A DNA stretch of 64,000 bases from DOZZ01 sp963792655 (GTDB lineage: Bacteria; Acidobacteriota; Terriglobia; Bryobacterales; Bryobacteraceae): contig CAWBWU010000003.1 of the NCBI GenBank assembly GCA_963792655.1, positions 496,001 to 560,000 on the forward strand. The letters are read 5' to 3'. The translations under genes were made by a program, and so were the position numbers. A model generated the notes under the pieces. The model worked only from the letters and a program-made list of their open reading frames with translations, was not told the origin of the DNA and searched no databases. This document shows positions 46,820 to 56,544 of this stretch, piece after piece (position 1 is the stretch's first letter; each line of letters starts with the position of its first letter).

Positions 46820-47830
46820 ATGGACTACGAACGTGAACCGGTAGATCCGGCGTATGAGCACCCCGAGGCTGAGTCCGCACGCCACACCGGGCAGCCTGGC
46901 TTCGAGCGCGCCGCAACCCCAATAAAGCAGCCTCACCCGTGGTTTACCGCCATGGACCCCCGGACGCGAATGCTGGTGCTTTTGTTGCCGTTGTTGCTCC
47001 TGATCATCGTAATCGCGCTCAGCATGCGGCATACGGGCGCTTACCCGGTGAAGGTGAACGGCAAATACGGATACATCAACAGGTCGGGCAAACTGGTGGT
47101 CCAGCCGCAGTTTGACGACGCACTGGCTTTTTCGGACGGTGTCGCGCCGGTTAAGAGTGGGAACAAGTGGGGGTACATCAACTCCAAAGGCACTTTGGTC
47201 GTTAACCCACAATTCGATCTGGCGGATCCCATCTCCGACGGGCTCGGCCTTGTTGCCACTGGGCCGAAGTTCGGCTACGTCGATAAGGATGGCAAGTTTG
47301 TGATCAACGCGCAGTATGAAGGTGCGGGATCGTTCGGGAGCGGACGCGCACCTGTGGTGGTCAACGGACGATGGGGTTACATCGATAAGAAGGGCCAAAC
47401 TGTGATCAACCCGCAGTTCGAAGAGGCTGGTAACTTCTCAGAGGGGTTAGCTCTCGTCCGCATGGGCAGTAACTATGGCTATATCGACAAAGCCGGGAAG
47501 GTCGTGATCAACCCGCAGTTCCAAGGCGCGGGAGACTTCCACGACGGCCTGGCAGTAGTGCACGTCGGCAATAACTTCGGCTACATCGACAAAAAGGGTA
47601 AGTTTCAGATTAATCCGCAGTTTGAGTCTGTCGGGGATTTCTCTAACGGCCTGGCTTTGGTGTCGGTGGGGAAGAAGTTCGGGTTTATCGACAAGAACGG
47701 TAAGTTTGTGATCAACCCCCAATTCGAACAGGCGGGCAACTTCTCCGATGGTTTAGCTGCCGTATGGGTGAACGGACAGCAAGGTTATATCGACAAAAGC
47801 GGCAAGTACATCTGGAACCCTACAAGCTGA
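46820..47830 (+). CDS. WG-repeat protein with one membrane helix
   Basis: 336 residues. A cytoplasmic N-terminus is followed by a transmembrane helix (MLVLLLPLLLLIIVIALSM, about 51-69) and eight WG/KWG beta repeats of about 33 residues (NKWGYINSKGTLVVNPQF, GRWGYIDKKGQTVINPQF, NNFGYIDKKGKFQINPQF). The repeats probably face the periplasm and form a beta-sheet binding surface. The strong similarity between repeats suggests recent duplication or concerted change. The function is unknown. It is divergent from the glycine-zipper gene. Confidence 0.85.
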   Translation: MDYEREPVDPAYEHPEAESARHTGQPGFERAATPIKQPHPWFTAMDPRTRMLVLLLPLLLLIIVIALSMRHTGAYPVKVNGKYGYINRSGKLVVQPQFDDALAFSDGVAPVKSGNKWGYINSKGTLVVNPQFDLADPISDGLGLVATGPKFGYVDKDGKFVINAQYEGAGSFGSGRAPVVVNGRWGYIDKKGQTVINPQFEEAGNFSEGLALVRMGSNYGYIDKAGKVVINPQFQGAGDFHDGLAVVHVGNNFGYIDKKGKFQINPQFESVGDFSNGLALVSVGKKFGFIDKNGKFVINPQFEQAGNFSDGLAAVWVNGQQGYIDKSGKYIWNPTS

Positions 47831-47854
47831 CCGGAAGCGCACCCGGCTACTCCG

Positions 47855-47876
47855 CAGCCAGGCGTTTGCCTGGCTG
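47855..47876 (+). terminator. Hairpin after the WG-repeat gene
   Basis: CAGCCAGGC-GTTT-GCCTGGCTG is a perfect 9-bp stem with a 4-base loop, 25 bases after the stop and just before the next gene. The following bases (TAACCATTATCATTAA) are AT-rich but not a T run. Confidence 0.6.
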
Positions 47877-47903
47877 TAACCATTATCATTAACTGAGGCC
47901 CTA

Positions 47904-50232
47904 TTGCATTCCCTGTCGTCTACTGCCCTGGCGGACGTACTCCAGGACGCTCTCTCCAAACAGCTCTCGTCGGATAAACAGGATGGCCTACTAGCAACGC
48001 TGTTGGCGCACATCGCGCACGGCGTTCTAGTGGTCGATCAACAAGGCGGTTTGATTCTAGCCAACACCGCAGCAGACCAGATACTGGGCGAACTCCTGCG
48101 CACTCCCGAAATCGGAGGCACCCGCCATTTCGGCTATTTTGCCGGGCCAGGCAGGGAGCGGCTTCGCAAATTGCCGCGCGAACGCGTTCTGCAGGGGGCC
48201 GAGAAGTCGGACGTCGAGTGCCTGGTGCGCTGCTCCTCCCATCCTTTGGGAATCTGGGTCCGGATTACCGCGCGCCCGCTCACCGGCGCTGACGGCACAC
48301 GCAAGGGCGTCGTCAGCGTCATTGAAGACATATCGAAAGAACGCGAAGAGAAGGCCTCGCGCGAAAGTTCGGCACAGCTCTATCAACTGTTGTTCGAACG
48401 CAATGTTGCGGGCATCGTGCGTTCTGGGATCGACGGAAGCCTCGTCGAATGCAACCAGGCTTTCGCCGATATCATCGGGCTGCCGAGCCGTGAAGTAGTG
48501 CGCGAGTACCGCGCGGCTGATTTGTACGAAGACCCGCGCGTCCGCGAAGATTTGATCTCTGCGCTCCGCGGCGCGGGCAGCTCGGTTCGTGAGGTACGCC
48601 TCCGCAGGCTTGACGGAGAAGTGATCTCGGTGCTGATGAACGTCACCCTCATTGAGCCTCTGAACAACGCCATTGGCGGCGAATTGCTCACGACGGTTAT
48701 CGACATCACCGAACGCAAGCGCTGGGAACAAACGCTACGCGAAAGTGAGGAGCGCTTTGCCGCGTTCATGCGCAACCTGCCGGGCATGGCTTTCGTGAAG
48801 GACGCGCAGGGCCGCTACGTCTATGTGAATGACGCCGCGCAGAACGTGATGCGCGCAAATCTCACGCGCGTCCCGAATCAAGGCTACGTCCACCATTGGC
48901 CGCCCGAGATTGCTGCGAAGCTGCAGGAGAACGATCGTGTGGTGCTCGAGAGCGGTCACAGCCACGAATTCATCGAAGTGCTGCCGCAAGAAGATGGTCC
49001 GCACGCGTGGCTGGTCTCGAAGTTCCCGATTCGCGATAGCCGCGGAGCCAGCCTGGTGGGCTGTATCGGCATTGACATCACCGAACGCCAATCGCTCGAA
49101 GAACGCCTGCAGCAATCGGAAAAGATGGAGGCGATCGGCCGCCTGGCCGGCGGCGTTGCACACGATTTCAATAACCTGCTGACGTTGATTTCGGGATATA
49201 GCCGGATGGCGCTCGATGCCCTCCCGACAGCATCGCCGGATCAGTTGAAGCCATACCTTGAAGAAGTGTTGAACGCGTCATCGCGTGCTTCGAGCCTGAC
49301 CGGCCAGTTACTCGCGTTCAGCCGGCGGCAGGTGGTGCAGCCTCGCCCGATCGATATGCGCGACGTCGTGAAAGACGCCGAGCGCATGCTGAGCCGCTTG
49401 ATCGGAGAGCACATCCGGCTGGAAGTGCAGACGCCATCCGAACCTTGCGTTGTGCACGCCGACGCGGGGCAGATGGAGCAGGTCATGATGAACATCGTCA
49501 TCAACGCGCGTGATGCGATGCCCGATGGTGGAAGGCTCCTGATTCGCGTGCAGCAATGTGGTGCGCCCGCCGATCGCAGAGCCCACCGGCCCCTGCGTGA
49601 TGCTTGCCATCGAGGACAACGGCAAGGGCATGGACGAAGTGACGCGCGCGCGCCTGTTCGAGCCATTCTTCTCTTCGAAGGAGCGCGGCAAAACGATCGG
49701 TCTAGGGCTTTCGAGTGCTTACGGGATCGTGCGGCAGAGCGGCGGCGAGATTGTTGTCGAAAGCTCGCTTGGCCAAGGTGCATGCTTCTCGATTTTTCTC
49801 CCGCGGATCGAGGCCGGTGTTGAGTACGAACCGGAAATCGACATCAGTCAAGTGGCCGGCGCGGAGAGCAGATCGATTTTGCTGGTCGAGGATGAAAAGC
49901 CCGTCCGCGAGCTGGTGAAACTGATGCTCACGAAGCTCGGCTATAAGGTCACTGCGGCTGAGGGTGGGAGCGAAGCGTTAAAGATCTTCCGGGACAAGAA
50001 CAAGACTTTCGATCTGTTGCTGACCGACGTGATCATGCCGCAGATGAACGGCCGAGATTTAGCAATGCGGTTGATCAATCAATCCCCGGCTCTGAAGGTA
50101 GTGTTCATGTCCGGTTACACCGACGACATGCTCGCGCGCCAGGGCGTGTTGAGTGAAGGCGTGGTGCTGATCCAAAAGCCGTTTACGCCCGAGTCACTGG
50201 CTCGGGTGATCCGAAGACAGATCGACCTTTAG
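47904..50232 (+). CDS. PAS-PAS-PAS histidine kinase with C-terminal receiver (one frame break)
   Basis: 775 residues after correction. Three PAS-type domains (about 30-145, 155-280, 285-400) lead to a short HisKA of the GGVAHDFNNLL type, common in kinases with many PAS domains. HATPase boxes are MMNIVINARDAMP, EDNGKGMD and GLGLSSAYGIVRQSGG. The receiver follows with LLLTDVIMPQMNG and the lysine in LIQKPFTPESL. One extra base near 49556 separates LLIRVQQ from VVRPPIAEPTGP. No membrane helix is seen. It starts at a TTG just after the hairpin; the partner is unknown. Confidence 0.9.
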
Positions 50233-50260
50233 CAAAAGCGCGATTGCTGACGAAAAGCGT

Positions 50261-51244
50261 TTAGAGCAGCCGGAAATTCACTTCGATCGTAGCTACGACC
50301 GGCACCGGGACACCGTTCTTCAGGCCGGGTTTGAACTTCCACTTCTCTACGGCCTCGATAGCTTTTTCGTCCAGACCGAGTCCCAGGCTGCGGACGACTT
50401 TGATATCAGCAGCTTTGCCATCGGGTAGCACGACCAGTTTGATCAAAACGGTCCCGCCGTACTTCGCCTTGCGCGCTTCTTCGGAGTACTCAGGATCGAC
50501 TTTGTACAGCACCTGCGGCGAGCTCACGCCACCGCCGATGCGGTACGCGCCACCGCCTGTGCCACCACCCGAACCCGGTCCGAAGCCCGCACCGTTGCCA
50601 GAACCTACGCCGCCACGGGAACCGTTCCCTATACCGCCACCGGAACCGAATCCATCAGAAGGCAGACCCATCTTCGCCAGCGGGTCGCCCAAATTGGCCA
50701 TGTTGACTTTCGGCAAATTGGCATCCGGCGGAGCGACAATCGTCGGCTCCATCGTCAACTTGGGATTCAGGTTCTTGATGACCTCTGTAGGAGGCACAAA
50801 CTGCTTCAGAGCAATCTTCGGAAGCTTGCCTTTGGCTGCCGGAAGCGGAGAACGATCGCCACCGCCACCACCGCCGCCCATCAGATTCTTTTTCGGCGTC
50901 TGTTCCGGGATGTAAGGCTTCAGGTCCGGATCGACAATGTGAAATTCTTTGCGGACCTGTTTCTGTACAGCCGGAACTGAAAGCAGCGTCACCATCAGAA
51001 CGATCACGACAGCGTGAATCGCAACGGAGAAAACGTTCGAGCGCTTGTCGCGATCGTACATCCCCCAGATGGATTTCACCTGCACCGGCTTCGACGTAAG
51101 CTCCAGCGGAGGAAGCTTTTCCGGCTTGAAAATATCGTGAATTGTGGTCGCGAACTGTTTGTACCAGGGCTCTTCGAGCTCCGTGGGCAGCAAACGGCTC
51201 AGATGGTCGGGGGGCTGCAGACTACCTGGCAAGGATTCGCTCAT
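50261..51244 (-). CDS. TonB-type energy transducer, glycine-rich
   Basis: 327 residues. One transmembrane helix (NVFSVAIHAVVIVLMVTLLS, about 73-92) anchors it to the inner membrane. The periplasmic part has GGGGGGGDRS and a long Gly/Ser linker (about 205-250) in place of the usual Pro/Lys linker. The C-terminal TonB fold is clear: YSEEARKAKYGGTVLIKLVV and AIEAVEKWKFKPGLKNG. It should pass inner-membrane energy to outer-membrane receptors. The glycine-rich form is typical of Acidobacteriota. The start (MSESLPG) is preferred over one 7 residues upstream. Confidence 0.9.
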   Translation of the reverse strand: MSESLPGSLQPPDHLSRLLPTELEEPWYKQFATTIHDIFKPEKLPPLELTSKPVQVKSIWGMYDRDKRSNVFSVAIHAVVIVLMVTLLSVPAVQKQVRKEFHIVDPDLKPYIPEQTPKKNLMGGGGGGGDRSPLPAAKGKLPKIALKQFVPPTEVIKNLNPKLTMEPTIVAPPDANLPKVNMANLGDPLAKMGLPSDGFGSGGGIGNGSRGGVGSGNGAGFGPGSGGGTGGGAYRIGGGVSSPQVLYKVDPEYSEEARKAKYGGTVLIKLVVLPDGKAADIKVVRSLGLGLDEKAIEAVEKWKFKPGLKNGVPVPVVATIEVNFRLL

Positions 51245-51490
51245 CGTCGATTTTTCCGCTGTCACGTCAATAGTAAGACGCAGACTTTGGAGCGGAAGTT
51301 GCGCCTCTTTGATCGGTCATTTCCGTTTTTGGAATTCCGTTGGGAATTCTCTTGTTGTCAGAAGTTTAACATACGCTACAGCCGCATCTTGCCCCGGCGA
51401 AGTGCCGCTTCTCACTGTGTTTAGACTGTCTGGCCGACGTTTCGCGACATACCGTTTATGGAAACGCCGGTTTGTCTTTAGACTAGGTGA

Positions 51491-52132
51491 GTGCCTACTG
51501 ATTGGATCGATGTCTCGGTGCCGGTGAAGAACGGAATGGTTCACTGGCCTGGCGATGCCCCGTTCGAGCTCGAACGCCTGAAGGATTTCAGCCGCGGCGA
51601 CTCGCTTACTTTGTCTTTCATGAAACTCGGAATCCATACCGGGACCCATATGGATGCCCCGCTCCATTTCGTCAAGGGCGGCGCCACGATTGACCTGATG
51701 CCGATCGACGCGACGGTTGGCCCGGCGCGCGTGGTTTCGATCAGCGATCGTGAATCCGTCAAGGTTGCGGAGTTGGAGCCGCTCGATCTGCAGCCCGGCG
51801 AACGCCTTTTGCTGAAGACGTACAATTCGGAGCATTGCTGGAATACCGATAGCTTCGTCGAAGATTTCGTATACATTTCGCATGAAGCCGCGGAGTATCT
51901 GGCGTTGAAAGGTGTCCTCACGGTGGGGGTTGATTACCTCTCCGTCGGCGGTTTCCGCAAGGACGGGCTTGAAACGCATCAGGCGCTTCTGGGTGCCGGC
52001 GTTTGGGTCATCGAGGGCATGAACCTGAGCGGGATTGAGCCGGGTAACTATGAGTTGATGTGTCTGCCGTTGAAGCTGTCGAATGCCGAGGGTGCTCCCG
52101 CCCGCGCATTATTGAGAAAGGTCGAGGAATGA
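51491..52132 (+). CDS. Cyclase-family metal hydrolase (kynurenine formamidase-like)
   Basis: 213 residues from a GTG start. The metal motif HTGTHMDAPLHF is the HxGTHxDxPxHF signature of the cyclase/formamidase superfamily, and DWIDVSVPVKNGMVHWPGD is its opening. Members hydrolyse N-formylkynurenine, isatin or cyclic amides. Here the gene overlaps a glucose dehydrogenase (ATGA) and leads a sugar operon, so a lactone- or ester-opening role is possible, but the sequence does not show the substrate. Confidence 0.8.
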   Translation: MPTDWIDVSVPVKNGMVHWPGDAPFELERLKDFSRGDSLTLSFMKLGIHTGTHMDAPLHFVKGGATIDLMPIDATVGPARVVSISDRESVKVAELEPLDLQPGERLLLKTYNSEHCWNTDSFVEDFVYISHEAAEYLALKGVLTVGVDYLSVGGFRKDGLETHQALLGAGVWVIEGMNLSGIEPGNYELMCLPLKLSNAEGAPARALLRKVEE

Positions 52133-53241
52133 AAGCTGCCGCAGTATTTCCAGGTAAGAAGACTGTCAGTCTGGTCGACGTAGAAGAGCCGAAGCTTAGC
52201 GGCCCGCAGGACGTGAAGTTTCGCGTCCTGGAGGTCGGGCTGTGCGGGACGGACCGTGAGATTTGCGCGTTCGAGTATGGTGACCCTCCGGCCGGTTCGG
52301 AATTTCTGGTGCTCGGTCATGAGTCGATCGGCGAAGTAGTGGAAGTCGGCAGCGAAGTGGACGGCTGGAAGCCGGGCGATCTTGTCGTGCCGACTGTACG
52401 GCGCCCCTGCGACGACCCAGCCTGCACGGCATGCCGCGCCGGACGCCAGGACTTCTGCTACACCGGACGCTTCAGCGAACGGGGCATCAACAAATATCAC
52501 GGCTTCATGACGGAGCAGGTTGTCGACAACGTGAAGTATCTCAACCACGTTCCCGCCGAACTGCGCAACGTTGCGGTATTGGTGGAGCCGCTGACCATCG
52601 CCGAGAAAGGGTTGCTGCAAGTCGAAATGGTGCAGCAGCGGCTACCGTGGAACTGCCCTGAAGAAGAGGGCAAGCCGAAACACCACTGCCGCACGGCGCT
52701 GGTGCTGGGCGCCGGCCCCGTGGGTTTGCTGGGCGCAATGACTTTGCGTGTCGCGGGCTTCCAGACGTATGTGTACTCGCGCGGCGCGGCGCCCAATGCA
52801 GCGTCTGCTCTGTGCGATCAAATCGGCGCGAAGTACATCTCATCGCGCGACAGTAATGCCGCGCAGTTGGCCGCAACGATCGGGAACATCGACCTCGTCT
52901 ATGAAGCGGTCGGGGCTGCGCAGTTCTCTTTCGACGTGTTGGAAGTGCTCGGCATCAACGGTGTCTTTGTGTTTACCGGTCTTCCGACGCTTGGCACTCC
53001 TGCAACCGCAGACCTTCCTTTGCTGATGCGCAATCTCGTTTTAAAAAATCAAGCCGTGGTGGGTACCGTCAACGCGGGTGAAGATGCATTCCACAACGCG
53101 ATCAGCAATCTCGGCGAGTTTTATAAACGCTGGCCAGCGGCCGTGGATGCATTGATCACCGGGCGCTTCAGCCTGGAAGATTTCACGCAGCCCATCAACT
53201 CACGTTCGGGAATCAAGAACGTGATTGAGGTTGGGAAGTGA
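52129..53241 (+). CDS. Glucose 1-dehydrogenase-like zinc MDR
   Basis: 370 residues. Zinc and substrate region: VGLCGTDREICAFEYGDPPA and FLVLGHESIGEV (catalytic Cys40-like and His67-like). Structural-zinc cysteines are in CDDPACTACRAGRQDFC. The Rossmann motif is VLGAGPVGLLGAM and the C-terminal end PINSRSGIKNVIEVG matches glucose dehydrogenases of the archaeal type. It oxidises glucose (or galactose) to the lactone with NAD(P). It is coupled to both neighbours by 4-base overlaps. Confidence 0.85.
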   Translation: MKAAAVFPGKKTVSLVDVEEPKLSGPQDVKFRVLEVGLCGTDREICAFEYGDPPAGSEFLVLGHESIGEVVEVGSEVDGWKPGDLVVPTVRRPCDDPACTACRAGRQDFCYTGRFSERGINKYHGFMTEQVVDNVKYLNHVPAELRNVAVLVEPLTIAEKGLLQVEMVQQRLPWNCPEEEGKPKHHCRTALVLGAGPVGLLGAMTLRVAGFQTYVYSRGAAPNAASALCDQIGAKYISSRDSNAAQLAATIGNIDLVYEAVGAAQFSFDVLEVLGINGVFVFTGLPTLGTPATADLPLLMRNLVLKNQAVVGTVNAGEDAFHNAISNLGEFYKRWPAAVDALITGRFSLEDFTQPINSRSGIKNVIEVGK

Positions 53242-55880
53242 CGGCGGAGTCGAAACGACTCGAAGAAGACGCTAATCGCAAAGCAAATTGGAAACGTTGG
53301 GGCCCCTACCTGTCGGACCGGCAGTGGGGCACCGTACGCGAAGACTACTCCGCCACTGGCGAGTGCTGGGATTATTTCCCGCACGATCACGCCCGCAGCC
53401 GCGCTTACCGCTGGGGTGAGGACGGATTGCTCGGCATCTGCGATCGCGAGGGCCGGCTGTGTTTTGCGATTGCACTTTGGAACGAACAGGATCCGATCCT
53501 GAAAGAGCGCCTCTTCGGGCTCTCCGGTCCTGAAGGCAACCATGGCGAAGACATCAAGGAGTGCCACTTCCATCTGGACTCGTCGCCGACACACTCCTAC
53601 ATGAAGGCGCTGTACAAGTATCCGCAGCGCGCTTTCCCCTACGAGCATTTGGTCCAGGAGAATCGCCGCCGCGGACGTCAGGATCGCGAGTTCGAAATCA
53701 CCGATACCGATGCCTTCCAGGACGGGCGCTACTTCGATGTCCAAGTGGAATACGCCAAGAACGCTCCTGAAGACATTCTGATTCGCATCACCATCTCGAA
53801 CCGTGGCGATGCCGAAGCCCCGCTGCACGTATTACCGAGCTTGTGGTTCCGCAACACGTGGAGCTGGGGACGCACGGGCGAAGGCTACTGGCCCAAACCC
53901 GAAATCGCTCTGCAGCAAGACGGAAGTTTGCGCGCCACCCACGCCTCGCTCGGCACATTTTCGTTCGCGGCCGAGAATGCGTCCGGCTATCTGTTCACCG
54001 AAAACGAGACCAATGCACGCAAGCTGTTCGGGAGCGCTGATTCACCGCAATTCGCGAAAGACGCGTTTGACGAATACGTCGTCCACCACAACGAAGGCGC
54101 GGTAAACCCTGCCAACCAGGGCACCAAAGCAGCGGCTCATTATGCGTTGAACGTTCCGGCTCACGGCGAAGTGACTATCCGCTGCCGGTTGCGCGCGGGC
54201 GACGATGAACCGTTGAAATTTGGCGCGGAGTTTGATCGCGTGTTCGAAGCGCGTCAGCGGGATTGCAGCGAGTTCTTCACGGCGATGCTTCCAGAGAAAG
54301 CAACCGATGAAGAGCGGGATGTAATCCGTCACGCTTATGCCGGACTACTTTGGAGCCGGCAGTTCTACGCGTACACGGTGCTTGACTGGTTGCACGGCGA
54401 CCCGGCCCAGCCGGCGGCGCCGCCGGAACGCTTGCAAGGCCGCAATCACGATTGGACGCATCTGTTCAATCGCGACGTCATTTCAATGCCGGATAGCTGG
54501 GAGTATCCGTGGTACGCCGCGTGGGATCTTGCCTTTCACATGATCCCGTTCGCGCAGATCGATTCCGATTTCGCGAAAGCTCAACTGGTGCTGCTGTTGC
54601 GCGAGTGGTACATGCACCCGAACGGACAGATACCGGCGTACGAGTTTGCCTTCAGCGACGTGAATCCTCCGGTGCACGCATGGGCATGCTGGCGTGTTTA
54701 CAAGATCTGCGGTCCATCGGGAATGCGCGATAAGGTTTTCCTCTCGCGCGTCTTTCAGAAGCTGCTGTTGAATTTCACATGGTGGGTGAATCGCAAAGAT
54801 GTCGCCGGCAAGCAGCTTTTCTCGGGCGGCTTCCTGGGTCTGGACAACGTCGGCATCTTCGATCGCTCGAAGCCGCTGGCCGGCGGCGCGACCCTGGAAC
54901 AGGCCGACGGTACTGCCTGGATGGCCTTCTACTGTTCGAGCATGCTCAGCATGGCGCTTGAGCTTGCCAAAGGCGATCAGGCGTACGAAGACATGGCGTC
55001 GAAGTTCTTCGAACACTTCGTGGAAATTGCGGATGCGATGAACAACGTCGGCGGCCACGGCTTATGGGACGAGCAGGAGGGCTTCTACTACGACCAGTTG
55101 CAAGTCGACGGGCAGTCGTTCCCGTTGCGCATCCGCTCGATGGTTGGCCTGATTCCTCTGATTGCCGTGGGTCTGCTCCATCAGGACGAGATCGATCGTC
55201 TGCCGGGATTCAAGAAACGCCTGGACTGGTTTCTCGAAAACCGCAGCGATCTCAGTTCGCAGATCTCGCTGGTGTCAGAAGGCGACAGTGGCGCGCCGAA
55301 ACAACGCTTGCTGGCAATCCCGTCGCAGGAACGTTTGCGCCGCGTGCTCGAGCACATGCTGGATGAAGATGAGTTCCTTTCTCCCTATGGAATTCGTTCG
55401 GTCTCGAAGGTTCACGAGCAGCATCCTTACACGCTGACGATCGAAGGCGAGGAGCGCATGGTGGATTATGAGCCCGGAGAATCCACATCCGGCATCTTCG
55501 GCGGCAACTCGAACTGGCGCGGGCCGGTGTGGTTCCCGGTGAATTATCTGCTGGTGGAGTGCCTGGAACGTTATCACCATTTCTTCGGCGACAGCTTTCA
55601 GGTGGAGTGCCCGACGCGCTCCGGCAATTTCCTCAACCTTGGAGAGGTCGCACAGGAACTTGCGCGGCGGCTGTCGTCAATATTTTTGAAGCGCGACGAC
55701 GGCACCATCCCTTGGCAAGGCGACACCCGGCAGTTTCAGGAAGATGAGCACTGGCGCGGACTCACCTGGTTCTTCGAGTACTTCCACGGTGACAACGGCC
55801 GGGGCTGCGGCGCGAATCATCAGACCGGCTGGACCGCGCTTGTCGCGCGTTGCCTTGAAGACATTGCGAAGTGCCGGTGA
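53238..55880 (+). CDS. GH63/MGH1-like (alpha/alpha)6 glucosidase
   Basis: 880 residues, no signal peptide, so cytoplasmic. Blocks shared with GH63-type enzymes are GPYLSDRQWGTVREDYSATG at the start, WDLAFHMIPFAQ (with a candidate catalytic aspartate, Asp430), LVSEGDSGAPKQ and NSNWRGPVWFPVNYLL near the C-terminus. Relatives release glucose from glucosylglycerate, mannosylglycerate or oligosaccharides. Placed after a glucose dehydrogenase it would supply that enzyme with glucose, which suggests use of a glucose-containing compatible solute or oligosaccharide (inference). GTGA overlap with the dehydrogenase. Confidence 0.88.
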   Translation: MTAESKRLEEDANRKANWKRWGPYLSDRQWGTVREDYSATGECWDYFPHDHARSRAYRWGEDGLLGICDREGRLCFAIALWNEQDPILKERLFGLSGPEGNHGEDIKECHFHLDSSPTHSYMKALYKYPQRAFPYEHLVQENRRRGRQDREFEITDTDAFQDGRYFDVQVEYAKNAPEDILIRITISNRGDAEAPLHVLPSLWFRNTWSWGRTGEGYWPKPEIALQQDGSLRATHASLGTFSFAAENASGYLFTENETNARKLFGSADSPQFAKDAFDEYVVHHNEGAVNPANQGTKAAAHYALNVPAHGEVTIRCRLRAGDDEPLKFGAEFDRVFEARQRDCSEFFTAMLPEKATDEERDVIRHAYAGLLWSRQFYAYTVLDWLHGDPAQPAAPPERLQGRNHDWTHLFNRDVISMPDSWEYPWYAAWDLAFHMIPFAQIDSDFAKAQLVLLLREWYMHPNGQIPAYEFAFSDVNPPVHAWACWRVYKICGPSGMRDKVFLSRVFQKLLLNFTWWVNRKDVAGKQLFSGGFLGLDNVGIFDRSKPLAGGATLEQADGTAWMAFYCSSMLSMALELAKGDQAYEDMASKFFEHFVEIADAMNNVGGHGLWDEQEGFYYDQLQVDGQSFPLRIRSMVGLIPLIAVGLLHQDEIDRLPGFKKRLDWFLENRSDLSSQISLVSEGDSGAPKQRLLAIPSQERLRRVLEHMLDEDEFLSPYGIRSVSKVHEQHPYTLTIEGEERMVDYEPGESTSGIFGGNSNWRGPVWFPVNYLLVECLERYHHFFGDSFQVECPTRSGNFLNLGEVAQELARRLSSIFLKRDDGTIPWQGDTRQFQEDEHWRGLTWFFEYFHGDNGRGCGANHQTGWTALVARCLEDIAKCR

Positions 55881-55907
55881 GCGCGGCGGCCATGGGAAAA
55901 TAGGCGA

Positions 55908-56544
55908 TTGGCCCTTGAACGATCGCAGGAAGCCGGGTTGTTGCGCAACGCGCAAAAGGGCGACGCCGGTGCGCAGGACCGGCTTTACAGTGAGTACTTC
56001 GCCGACAATCGCTCCGTGCGGGGCTTGCTGACGCGCGAAGTTCCCCGCCCTGAGGACCGTGAAGACATTCTTCACGACGCCTTTCTGTCGCTCATCCGAT
56101 CGAAGTCTGAATTCCGCGGCGACTCGCAACTGCAGACTTTTGTGTACCGCGTAGTGCAGATCGCGATTTTGCAAAAGCTGCGCAGTGATCGTTCGCATCG
56201 GCAGGACAAGATGGTGCGGCTCTCGATGGAATCCGATGGCGAATCGCACGAGCGCGAGCTGACGTTCAATAACTATCAGTTCGAAGAGATCGATTCGCGC
56301 GCCGCGGCTGAGAAGCTGTACTCGTTTCTACCCGAGCCGCTGCGCACCGCATTTCGATCTACGGCTCAGCGAAGAGATGAGCTATGAAGAGATCGCGACG
56401 GCCACCGGCAGCCCGATCAACACGGTAGCGACTCGCATTTTCAAAGCGCGTGCTCTGCTTTCGAAGCTCTTGGGCGGCCCGGCAGAAACAGCTAAACCGG
56501 AAGGATTACGTGTGGTGAAGAAATCACCCGGGAGCGGCAACTAA
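55908..56544 (+). CDS. ECF-type RNA polymerase sigma factor (one frame break)
   Basis: 211 residues after correction, from a TTG. Region 2 is EDREDILHDAFLSLIRSKSE with FRGDSQLQTFVYRVVQIAIL. Region 4 is LRLSEEMSYEEIATATGSPI and NTVATRIFKARALLSKLL. One extra base near 56355 separates PLRTAF from DLRLSEEM; without correction the protein would lack the -35 recognition helix. The anti-sigma-like gene starts on the base after its stop. The pair follows the GH63 gene by 27 bases but may have its own promoter. Confidence 0.87.

Noticed and set aside
50500..50660. Possible tandem repeat or CRISPR-like array
   Set aside because: It is the Gly/Ser-rich linker of the TonB protein, coded by repeated GGx codons; there are no regular spacers. 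No CRISPR array was seen anywhere in the window.
6452..56544. Programmed +1 frameshifting as the cause of the gene breaks
   Set aside because: The breaks are in unrelated genes at different relative positions with no common slippery codon or stop-codon context. Sequence error explains them more simply, though read data are needed.
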